A DNA stretch of 64,000 nt from contig NZ_CABPSP010000014.1 of NCBI RefSeq assembly GCF_902459765.1, forward strand, positions 124,001 through 188,000, given 5' to 3'. Each line of letters opens with the position of its first letter. The first letter of the stretch is position 1. Under the pieces are notes generated by a model, which did no database searches, had not been told where the DNA came from, and worked only from the letters and a program-made list of their open reading frames with translations. Shown here piece by piece: positions 7,382-19,300 of the stretch. Source of the DNA: Pandoraea anapnoica. Its GTDB lineage: Bacteria > Pseudomonadota > Gammaproteobacteria > Burkholderiales > Burkholderiaceae. The position numbers were made by a program, and so were the translations under genes.

Positions 7382-10300
7382 ATGAACGACGCTCTCCGCT
7401 TGCCCGTCCCCTTCGGTCCCGTCCCGTCGACGGCACCCTCTCAGGGAGCGCCCGGCGCTCCTATCGAACACATCGTCGATCTTCTGCGCGCTCGTGCCCG
7501 GCTTGAGCCGGATCGCGAGGCGCTGCGCGCCGTTTCCAGCGACGAGGGCGACGGTCATGCCCTGACCTGTGCCGGGCTCGACGCGCGCGCCCGCGCGGTA
7601 GCCGCCACGCTGCAACGTCTCGCCGCCAATGGGAAAGAGGGTGCCTATGGCGAACGTGGATTGCTGCTCATGCCGACGGGACTGGATTACGTAGCGGGCT
7701 TCTTCGGCTGCCTGTACGCCGGAGCCATCGCGGTGCCCGCGTTTCCGCCGGAGTCGGCGCGTCCGCAGCATCTGGCGCGCGTGCGCTCGATCCTGCGCGA
7801 CGCACGTGCACGCTTCGTGCTGACCGACCGTCGGCATCGCGACGCCATGCTCGCGTTCGGCGATGCTGTACCGGAGTTGCGCGGTGTCGAGATCGTGGTG
7901 ATCGATGAGATCGACGATGCGCTCGCGAACGAGTGGCAGGAGACGACCGTCGCGCCGGACGATCTGGCGTTCCTGCAATACACGTCGGGCTCGACGTCCA
8001 CGCCGAAGGGCGTGATGGTCAGTCACGCGAATCTGATGGCCAACGAAGCCGCCATCGTCGCCGGGCTGGGCATGACGCGAAACGACACCATGGTGAGCTG
8101 GTTGCCGTTGTATCACGACATGGGGTTGATCGGTGGGCTGCTTTCGCCGATTTATCGTGGGGCGCGTCTCGTGCTGATGTCGCCGCAGTTCTTTCTGGAG
8201 CGGCCGGTGCGCTGGCTGCGCGCCATCGATACATTCGGCGGCACCGTTAGCGGTGGCCCCGATTTCGCCTATCGCCTGTGTGCGCAACGCATCGACACCG
8301 CCACCATCGGCTCGCTGAACCTGAGCGGCTGGCGGCTGGCGTTCTCGGGTTCGGAGCCGGTGCGTCACGATACGCTGGTCGATTTCTGCGAAGCGTTCGC
8401 GCCCGCAGGTTTCGATCCGAAGGCGGTTTATCCCTGCTACGGGCTGGCCGAGGCGACGCTGTTCGTCACCGGCGGACAGCGCGGCGACGGCATGACGGCG
8501 ACCGACTTCGACCGCAGCGCACTGGCGCAACAACGGGCGGAAGCTTCGGGTGATCACAGTGACGACAGCGCGATGCTGGTCGGATGCGGCACGACGCCGC
8601 TCGATCACGAAGTGCGTCTGATGACGTGGAACGATTCGCCTGAAGTCGCACCGTCGGCGGTTGCGACGGACGGCGTGGGCGAGATCTGGGTGAGCGGGCC
8701 GAGCGTGGCGCAAGGCTACTGGCGCAACGAGCAAGCGAGTGCACGGACCTTCGTGCAGGCGGACGGCAAGCGCTGGCTGCGCACAGGCGACCTCGGCTTT
8801 GTGCATGACCATCAGTTGTACATCACTGGCCGTTGCAAGGACGTCATCATCGTCCGTGGCCATAACCTGTATCCACAGGATCTGGAAAAGGCCGTCGAGG
8901 CGGACGTCGAGCTCGTGCGCAAGGGCCGCGTGACGGCGTTTGCCGTCGATGTCGATGGCGAGCCGGGTATCGGCATTGCGGCGGAAGTCGGTCGCGGCGT
9001 GCAGAAGATGGTGCCGCCGCAGACGCTCGCCGAAGCGATCGCCGTGGCGGTCTCCGACGTCTGCCAGCAAGCGGCGTCGGTCGTGGTGCTGCTCAATCCC
9101 GGTGCGCTGCCCAAGACATCGAGTGGCAAGTTGCAGCGCAGTGCCTGTGCGAAGGGCTGGCGCGATGGTTCGCTCGATGCGTGGGCGACATGGCAGAACG
9201 GTGCGATTGTCGGGGAAGAGGCAGCAAAGGCGTCATCGAACGACAAGCCCGGCGCAGCGCCGAGGCAGGACGCCACGTTCGACGCCATCGCACAGATCTG
9301 GCGCGAGGTGCTGGGGCGTGAACAGGTCCGTGCCGACGATCATTTTTTCCTGTGCGGTGGCAGTTCGTTGCTGGCCATGCAGGTGCTGGCGCGCGTGCAT
9401 GAGCGTCTTGGCGTGAAGGCGACGCCCGCCTCGTTGTACGAACATGCGCGGCTGGGCGAGTGGGTGCGAGAACTCGCGAAGCTCACGCCTGTCTCGGGCG
9501 AGCAAGCCATCGACGCCGGACAGCAAATTCCGCCCGCGACACCGCTCGCGCAGACCCCGGACGCCCGTGTTTTCCGTCAGTCCTTTGCGCAGTCCCGGCT
9601 TTGGTTTGTGCATCGGCTCGATCCGGCGAACAGCGCGGCGTATCACGTCGGTGGGCAATTGCTCGTCAAGGGACGTTTCGACGCGAACGCGTTCTCTCGT
9701 GCGCTCGAAGTGATCACGGCCCGCCACGATGCCTTGCGCACGACGTTCGACGAGCGTGATGGCGTTGCTGTCCAGATTGTGCACGCGAAGGCCGATGTAC
9801 CCCTTGTCCGACACGATGTGTCGGGCGATGCGAGCCCCGATGCCGCAGCGTCCCGTCTGACCGATGCGCTCCTCGCTCAGCCGTTTGCTCCGGACACCTC
9901 CGCACCGTGGCGCGTGGCGTCGATCCGAATGTCGGGCGAGGCGCATCGAATCGTCTTCGTCCTGCACCATCTGTTGACGGACGCCTGGTCGATGACCTTG
10001 CTGATCGACGAACTGGCGCAGGCCTACAGCGGATTCGTCAACGGCGAGACACCGGTGCTGGCCCCGGTGCCAGTCCAGCCCGGCGATCATGCCCATTGGC
10101 AGCATGCCCGCATCGATGGTGAGGCGCTCGGCCGTCAACTCGACTGGTGGCAGACGCATCTGCCGGAACCGTCGCCGGTGCTCGCGTTGCCTGTCGACCG
10201 TGCGCGTGGCGCGTTGCGCAGCGGCGCGGGGCAAACGCTCGCGTTCGAATTCCCGGCGGGTCTTACGCGTGACGTGCTGACTTACGCGGCACAACGCAAG

Positions 10301-13300
10301 GCGACACCGTTCATCGTGCTGGCCGCGTCGTTCCAATGGCTGTTGCACCGTTACGCGGGCGAGACGGATATCCGCGTGGGCGTGCCGATTGCGCAGCGAG
10401 ACGTGGCCGGACTGGAGCGCATGCTCGGCTGCCTCGTCAACACGCAAGTGTGGCGAGCAACGATCGATCCGGCAACCGACTTCGACCGGCTGGTGATGCA
10501 GGTGCGCGACGGAGCGCTGGACGCGCAAGCGCACCGCGAAGCCCCGTTCGAGCGCGTAGTGGAGCGCATTGCGCCGCAGCGCAGCCTCGGACAATCGCCG
10601 CTGTTTCAGGTGATGTTGAACCATCATGTGGCGAACGCTGCCGCGTTGCGCGGCGCGGCGGGCTGGCCCGCAGGCCTGAACGTGGTCGCACAGCCGCTGA
10701 CCGGCGGGGCACAGTACGACCTTGCGCTCGACATCGACGAGCTTCACGAGGCGACGACTGGCAACGGCGCAGATCCGCTCGACGGCGTGACGCTGCGCGC
10801 CCGTCTCACTTTCCCGACCGATCTGTTCGACGCACCGACCATCGAGCGTCTGGGCGCGGACTGGTGCGCCGGGCTGGCGACGCTGCTCGCACTCCCGACG
10901 CAGCCGCTGGCGTCGCTCGACGTTGCCTTTGAAAACGCGCTGGATGGCGGGCATCGCGTTGCGATCGCCGAAGCCTCGTTGCCGTTTCAAAGTGTCTCAT
11001 CGCTGATCGACGTGCAGGCGCAGCAACAACCGTCCGCCGTCGCGTTGAGGGATGAGGCTGGCACCCTCACGTACGCCGAACTCGAGCGCGCGGCGAACCG
11101 CATTGCGCATTGGCTGCTTGGACAGGGCGTTGCGCCGGAGGCGCGCATCGGACTGGCGATGTCGCGTCAGGCGGGCATGATCGCGGGGCTGCTCGGCATC
11201 ATGAAGGCCGGGTGCGCATTCGTGCCGCTCGATCCGTCTTACCCGGCGCAGCGGCTGGCGCATATCATCGACGACGCGGGCATTTCGCTGGCACTCACTG
11301 AAGCCTCGCTGGCCGACGCGCCGTGGCTACCCGCGCGTCGCGCCGTGGTTGCCGATCTCATGGCGGATATCTCGCTGCCCGAAGATTCGCCAGGGGTCTC
11401 GCTGCATCCCGATCAACTGGCTTATCTGATTTACACCTCCGGTTCGACCGGCATACCGAAAGGCGTGGCGGTGGCGCATGGTCCGCTGGCCATGCACTGC
11501 GTAGCGACCGGCGCGCAATACCGCCTCTCGCCCGGGGTCTGCGAGTTGCACGTGCTCTCGATCAACTTCGACGGCGCGCACGAACGGTGGATGGCGCCGT
11601 TGATCTGCGGCGCGTCGTTGTTCATTGCGGACGAACGTCATTGGCCCCCGCAGACGATGGTTGACGCAATGCGTCGTCACGGCGTGACGAATGCCGGTTT
11701 CCCGACGGCCTATCTGTGCCGTCTCGCGACGAGCGGTGCAACGGGCGCACCAGCGCTGCGTTTGCTTTCGTTCGGCGGCGAAGCGATGGCGTGGCCTGCG
11801 TTGCGCGCGGCGCAGGCGATGTTCCGTCCGGCGCAGACGATCAACGGTTATGGTCCGACCGAGACCGTGATGACGCCGGTCGCCTGGTCCATCGACGGTG
11901 CGCTGGATGCGCAACCGGCTGCGCAAATCGCGGGTCAGGCGTATGCGCCCATCGGCGAGCCGGTGGGACGCCGCCGCGCCTGGGTGCTCGATCCGTGGCT
12001 CGGCGAAGTGCCGCTTGGCGCGGTGGGCGAACTGTACCTCGGTGGCGAGGGCGTGGCGCGCGGGTATCTCGGACGCGCAGCGCTGACGGCCGAGCGCTTC
12101 GTACCGGACCCGCGCGGTGAGCCGGGCGCGCGCATGTATCGCACGGGGGACCGGGTGCGTCGACTCGCCGACGGCACGCTCGTCTATCTCGGTCGTTTCG
12201 ACCAGCAGGTGAAGGTGCGCGGTTTCCGCATCGAGCCCGGCGAAGTCGAGACGCAATTGCTGCGCGAGCCGGGCGTCGACGACGCGCTGGCGGTCGTCGC
12301 GGCGGGGCCTGCGGGTGATCAACTCGTCTCCTACGTCGCAGGCAAGGGACTCGACGGCGAAGCGCTGCGCGTGGCGCTGTCGCGTCGTCTACCGGACTAT
12401 CTGGTGCCGTCGCTCGTAATCGTGCTGGATACACTGCCAAAGCTGCCCAACGGCAAACGCGACCGGGCGGCGTTGCCCGCGCCGGTCTGGGGCAGCGCAG
12501 GCGGACAGGCACCGCAGGGCGAGGCTGAGTGCGCGCTGGCGGCCGTCTGGCAGGATCTGCTGCGCGTGCCGTCGGTGAGCCGCGACGACAACTTCTTCGC
12601 GCTGGGCGGCGATTCCATCGTCGCGTTGCAGATGGTTGGACGCGCACGTCAGGCGGGCTGGCAAGTCGGCGCGCAAGACGTCTTCCGTCACCAGACGCTC
12701 GCGCGTTTCGCGGCACAAGCGCGGGCGGTCGGTGAAGCGGACGGCGTGACGCGAGCGCCCGAACCGCTCGAAGGTGACGTGCCGCTAACACCCGTGCAGG
12801 CGTGGTTCTTCCGTCAGCCCATCGCGCGCCGCGATCACTGGAACCAGTGGGTCGAAGCGACGTTGCCCGAAGGCACGGACATGACGACCCTTCGTGAAGC
12901 GCTGGCCACCGTCGTGAAGCATCACGATGCGCTCAGGCTGCGGTTCACCGAGCATGACGACCAATGGCAGGCACGCTACGTCGCGCCACATGCTGCCGAC
13001 GATCTGCTCTGGCACGTGGCGATGTGCGACGACGCGCAACTGGCCGACGCTCTCGCTCAGGCCCAACGGAGTCTGTCGCTGGCCGACGGTCCGCTGTTGC
13101 GTGCGCTGCTGGTGCGTACGGAGGCAGGCGAGTTGCGCTGTTTCCTCGTCGCGCACCATCTGGTGATCGACGGCGTGTCGTGGCGCATCCTGCTGGACGA
13201 TTTGCACACGGCGCTCGGGAATACGCGAGGGGCGCAGGCGGCGCGGGCATTACCCGCCGTCGGCCAATCGATGCGCGCGTGGGCGCAGCGTTGGCATGAC

Positions 13301-16300
13301 TGGGCGCAAAGCGACGCCGCATCGGCCGCGCTGGAGGTCTGGCAGCAGGCGCTGGCCGGTGCCGTGGATTCGGTGGATGTTGCTAAGCCGACGAACGCAA
13401 CGCCGGGGGCTGGCGAGATCGAACACACGTGGCCCGCCGACATCGCCGTGCCGCTCGCGCAACTGCGACGTGTGCGAATGCATGAGGCACTGAGTGCTGC
13501 CGTCGCGCACACGCTGGGCCAGCGTGTAGGGGCACAGCGTTATGTCGTGCACGTCGAAGGTCATGGGCGCGGCGGCGAAGAGCAGGGCGACCTTTCGCGC
13601 ACGCTCGGCTGGTTCACGGCGGCGTGGCCGCTCACCATCCCGGTAGGTAGCACGCCCGAAGTCACGCTGGCCGCCGCACGCGAGGCCTGGCGACGCGTGC
13701 CGCACGACGGTGCCAGCTACGCCGCGCTGCGTTACCTCGGCACGCCGCATGCCCGTCAGGCGCTCGACGCGCTGCCCGCAGGCCACGTCACGGTCAACTT
13801 CCTCGGACGCACCGACACGGATGGCATCGTCGACGGGGGCCTGTCGCACGAGCCCGACGTTGCGCCACCGAACTGGCTGACGCTCGACGTCTGGCAGCGC
13901 GGTGACACGCTGCGGCTCGTCTGCCGCTATGATCGTGCGCGCTTCACAGGCGACAACGTTCAGACGCTCGTCGACGAGATCGGTGCGACGCTGCGCGCAC
14001 TGGCTGAGACGTTGCCGGGTCACGAACCGGTCATCGCGGAAGATTTCCCGTACGCGGGCCTCACGCGCGAACAGCTCGCCGCATTGCCCGCGTCGATGCG
14101 GCAGATCGAAGCCGTGGTTCCCGCAACGTCGATGCAGCAAGGCCTGTTGTTCTACTCGCAGCAACAGGGCACCGCCGATCCGTACTTCTATCAGAAGGGC
14201 TTCGTGATCGACGGCGCGCTCGACACGAATGCCTTTGCACAGGCATGGCGGGATGCGGTCATGCGTCATGCGGCGTTGCGCACGGCCTTTGTGAGCGACG
14301 TCGGCGAACTGCCGCTGCTGCTGGTGCACGGACCCGAGACAGTGGCCACGGCGGTCGACTTGCTGTCGCAGGAAGACTGGTGCGCGTTGAGCGAGACGGA
14401 ACAACACGCGCGGCTGGACGCCCGTTTCGCGGCCGAGCGCGCTGCAGGTTTCTCGTTCGCTCAGGCGCATCGTCCGCGTCTGGCATTGATTCGCGTTGGC
14501 GCGTCGCGTTGGTGGCTGCTCTGGAGCAGCCACCACGTTGCGCTCGACGGCTGGAGCACCGGACTGATTCTGAGCGACGTGATGTCGCGGTATGCCGCAC
14601 TGGCGAAAGGCACTGCGTCGGCGGATGGCGAGGCTTTGGCCGCACCGTCGTTCGCCGAGTTTGCCGTGTGGCAACGTGAACTGGACGCCTCTGCATCGCG
14701 CGCACATTGGCGGCAATTGCTTGACGGCGTGGGCGCGCCGACGCCGCTTCCATTAGCGCGTCAGGCGCGTACGGCGGCGGAGGCAACGGGGCATGGCGAA
14801 ACTGCATGGACGCTCGCCCCTTCGCAATGGCAGATGTGGTGCGACGCCGCCCGTCGCGTTGGCGTGACCCCGGGCACCTTGTGTCAGGGCGCATGGGCGC
14901 TGCTGCTGGCGCGTCATGCCGGATTGCGCGACGTGGTGTTCGGCGTGACGGCGTCGGGCCGCTCTGCGGCCGTGCCGGGCATCGAACGCATGGCGGGTCT
15001 GTTCATCAACACGCTGCCGGTGCGCGCCACGTTCGACGCGCGTCGTCCGGTCGCCGACTGGCTGCGCGATCTTCAGACGCAAACGGCGCAGTCGCGTGAG
15101 CATGAGCATGTGGCGCTGTCCGCCATCACGCGCGAAGCGCATCGGGACAATGAGCGCGACGGCGAAAGCGCGGAAGGTGCACTGTTCGAGAGCATCGTCG
15201 TCTTCGAAAACTATCCGCTCGATGCTGCGCTGCTCGGTCAACGCGACGATGGTCTGCGGCTGGCGCTGCTGGAGCGCGGCACGCAGGCGCGCAACAACTA
15301 TCCACTGTCGCTGATCGTCGAGCAGCACGACGGCTTGCGTCTCGTTCTGGCGTTCGCCCGTAAGCACTTCGACAACGCCGCCGTGCAAGCACTCGGCGAG
15401 CAGTTCGTGGCGTTATTGGGCGCGATGGCGGACAGCCTCGGCACGTCGACAACGCCGCCCAAGCGGTTAGGGCAGATTGGGCTGACGAACGCAGTGCCAC
15501 AGACTGCCGAGCACGTCGTCTGGTCCTCGCAGGACTTGCTTGACGATTGGCAGGCGCATGTCACCCGTGACGGCGCGGCGCTGGCCGCCGAAGGTGAGGA
15601 CGCGACCTATCGCCGAGACGAACTCGACGCGCTTGCGAACCGGCTGGCGGCCACGTTGCAGGCGCGGGGGATCGGCCCGGAGGATCGTGTCGCCATCTGT
15701 CTGCCGCGCAGCGCGGCGCTGGTTGGCGCGATTCTGGGCGTTTGGAAGGCCGGTGCTGCGTACGTGCCGCTCGACCCCGCGCAACCGGTGGCGCGTCTGC
15801 AAAAGCTGGTGAGTGCCAGTGGTGCCAACGCGGTGATCGTCGACGATCAGACACCTGCGATGAAGCACGCCTCGCTGATTCGCTGGCGCGACATCGCAGA
15901 CGCCAGCACCAACACGAAAGGACCGACGCCGGTCCGCGCCCATCCGGCGCAAGCGGCTTACGTCATCTACACCTCGGGGTCGACGGGCGAGCCGAAGGGC
16001 GTCGTCGTCAGTCGTGGGGCGCTGCACAACTACGTGCAGGCGGTGGCGACGCGCCTGCGTGAGCGCGGTCTTGAGACGTCGAGTGAAACCGGCAACGTGG
16101 GCGGATTCGCGATGGCGTCGACCGTGGCTGCCGATCTCGGTCACACGACGTTGTTCGGCGCGTTGGCGCTCGGCCGTCCGCTGTATCTCGTACCGCAAGC
16201 GTGCGCATTCGATGCGCAGCGCTTTGCCGAGTGGTGTGCGGCGCGTCGGATCGACGTCCTCAAGATCGTGCCGGGGCACCTGAGGGGCCTATTCGATGCG

Positions 16301-19300
16301 GCGGGCGCGGCGGTGTTGCCGCGCGCGGTGCTCGTGACGGGGGGCGAATCGTTGGACCCGTCTTTCGTCGCACATATCCACACGGCGCGTCCGGGGCTGG
16401 CGATCCTCAACCATTACGGACCGACGGAGACGACTGTCGGGGCACTGACGCATGTCGTCGGCACCGTTGCGGAGTTGCCTGTGCCTGTCGGTCGTCCGCT
16501 GGCGAACCTGCACGCGCATGTCCTTGATGCGGACCTGAACCCGTTGCCGTCGGGTGTGGCCGGTGAGCTTTATCTGGGCGGCGCAGGGTTAGCCCGGGGG
16601 TATCTCGGCGCACCCGCGCAGACGGCCGAGCGTTTCGTGCCCGACCCGTGGCGCGCAGGTGCACGGCTGTATCGCACCGGCGACCGTGCGGTGCAGCGCG
16701 CCGACGGTGCCGTCGTCTACCTCGGCCGGATGGACGATCAGGTCAAGATCCGCGGCTATCGCGTGGAACCGGCGGAAGTGGCACAGGCGATGCGTCGCGT
16801 GCCCGGCGTGATCGATGCCGTGGTCGTTGCCCGTCACGACGGGCCGGGCGGCGCATGGTTGCATGGCGTCTTTACGGGCGACGCGACGGTCGATGCTGTG
16901 CGCACCACGCTGACCGAGGCGCTGCCGTTCGCGTGGATCCCGGCACGATTCGACGGAGTCGACAAACTGCCGCTGACTGCAAACGGGAAGGTGGATCGTC
17001 GCGCCTTGTTGGCGTTGACCGAGCGCGTCGACGCCACAAAGGAATGCGCGGGCGCGGCGTCGGTGGAATTGCCGCACGACGGCGCAGAAGCCGACATCGC
17101 AGCCATCTGGTGCCAGGTGCTCAAGCGTGAGCAGGTCGGCCGTCACGATGCGTTCTTCGACATCGGCGGCGACTCGATTCTCGCGTTGCAGGTGATTGCG
17201 CGACTGCGCAAGCGTGGCATCAAGGTAGGGCCGCAGCATCTGGCGTCGCATCCGACGGTGGCGCAATTGGCGACACTGGAAGCGCCTGCCGAAGCGAAGT
17301 CCGCGCAAACGCCACCGGCCGTCACCGGGCCGACGCGTGGGGACGACCATCGCAGCACGTTCCCGCTGTCGTCGTCGCAGATGCGTGTGTGGCTGGAGAC
17401 GCAAATGGCACCGCGCGCGGGGGCATATCACATCGCCGGTGCGTTGCGTCTGGATGGACCGTTGCAAGCCGACGCGCTTGAGCGCGCCTTGCAGACGCTG
17501 TCGGACTGGCACGACGTGTTGCGCACGACCGTTGCGGTGAATGCCGCCGAGGGTGGCGCACCGGAGCAACGCGTACATGCCGTGCTGCCGGTCGCGTTCA
17601 CGCACGACGCCGTTGCGTCCGGGACGTCCGGCGACGTTGCCAGCGCGGCTGTGCAAGCGTGTCTTGATGCGCTGACGCTTGCGCCGTTCGATCTGGCCAA
17701 CGGGCCGCTCTGGCGCGTCCATCTCATGCAGATCAGCAACCAGTCGCACGTGCTGATGCTGGTCATGCATCACCTGATCTCGGACGGCTGGTCGATGAAC
17801 CTGCTGGTCGCCGATCTGGCGCGCGCCTATCGTGCGCATGCGGGTGGTACTCAGCCGGTGCGCGACGCGTCGGCTTCATCGCTGCGTTATGGGGATTACG
17901 CCGTATGGCAGCGCGAACAACTGGCCGGTCCCGCGCAAGCCGCGCAGCTCGCCTACTGGCGTCAGCAGCTTGGCACGACGCATCCGGAGCTGGCTTTGCC
18001 GTTCGACCGGGTACGCCCCGTCGTTCGTGACGGCACGGGGGCCAGCATCGACCTCACGATGCCGCCGGGCTTGCCTGCGCGACTCGACCGTTTCGCGCGT
18101 GAGCACGGTGTCACCCGTTTCATGGTCATGGCCGCCGCCTTCCATCTGCTGATGCATCGCGTCACCGGCGAGGGCGACGTGCGTACCGGGATGCCCGTGG
18201 CCGGGCGCGCGCACGAAGCCGTCGAAGCGGTGGTGGGCTTCTTCGTCAACACGCAGGTGCTGCGCTCGCAGATCGAATCGCCGACGACGTTTGCCACGCT
18301 CGTCACGCAGGTGCGAGACCAACTGCTGGGGGCGCAACAGCATGCCGACGTCCCGTTCGAGCGGTTGGTGGAACACCTCGCGCCGGTGCGCAGCGTGTCA
18401 CGGCACCCGTTGTTCCAGGTGTCCATCAATCATCAGAAGCGCGCCTTCGCACCGCTGAGCGATCTGGCCGGTGTGACGATGCGGGCCATCGAGCGGCGTG
18501 CACATCATGCGCAGGTCGACCTCGCGCTCGATACGGAGGAGGACGAAGCGGGCGCACTGCGCGGCTGGCTGACGTACGCCTGTGACGTGTTCGACGCGCC
18601 GACCGTGCGCCGCCTTGGTGAGCAGTGGCTGACGCTGCTTGACGTTGCCATGACGCAGGCAGCGATACCCGTCGCGCGGCTTGCGATGAAGACGAGCGAT
18701 GCGGCGGGGCAGAGCGACAGTCGCAGGCGGGTGAGCGTTGCCGTGCCGCTGCCCGTGCATGCCGTGATTGACGCGCAGGCCGCGGTACGGAGTGACGCGA
18801 TTGCCGTGTGCGACGCCAACACCCGCGTCTCGTATGCGGACCTCGTGACCCGCGCGAACCGAATCGCGCATGCGCTCATTCGTGCGGGCGTCGCGCCCGA
18901 GGCGCGTGTCGGTCTCGCCATGTCGCGCAGCACGGACCTGATCGTCGCAATGCTGGGAATTCTGAAGGCGGGCGCGGCGTATGTGCCGCTCGATCCGGCG
19001 TATCCGGCCGAGCGCCTGAGCTACATGGTGGAAGACGCTGGGGTCACGCACGCGATCACTCAGGCGTCGCTGGCTGGGGCGCCGTGGCTGCCGGGCGAGG
19101 CGATGACACTCGAATCGATGCTCGCCGACGCCACGCTACCGGACCATGCCCCGGCGCGCGACGTCCACGTCGATCAGCTGGCTTACGTGATCTACACATC
19201 CGGGTCGACCGGGCGTCCGAAGGGCGCGCAACTGACGCATCGCAACCTGATGCGATTGCTCACGGGCACGTCGCAGGACTTCGCGTTCGACGCAAACGAC

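Noticed and set aside
6230-9070. Long minus-strand open frame (946 codons) antisense to the hydroxylase and NRPS 1
   Set aside because: It mirrors strongly supported genes on the other strand and shows no domain; long antisense frames are expected in high-GC coding DNA.
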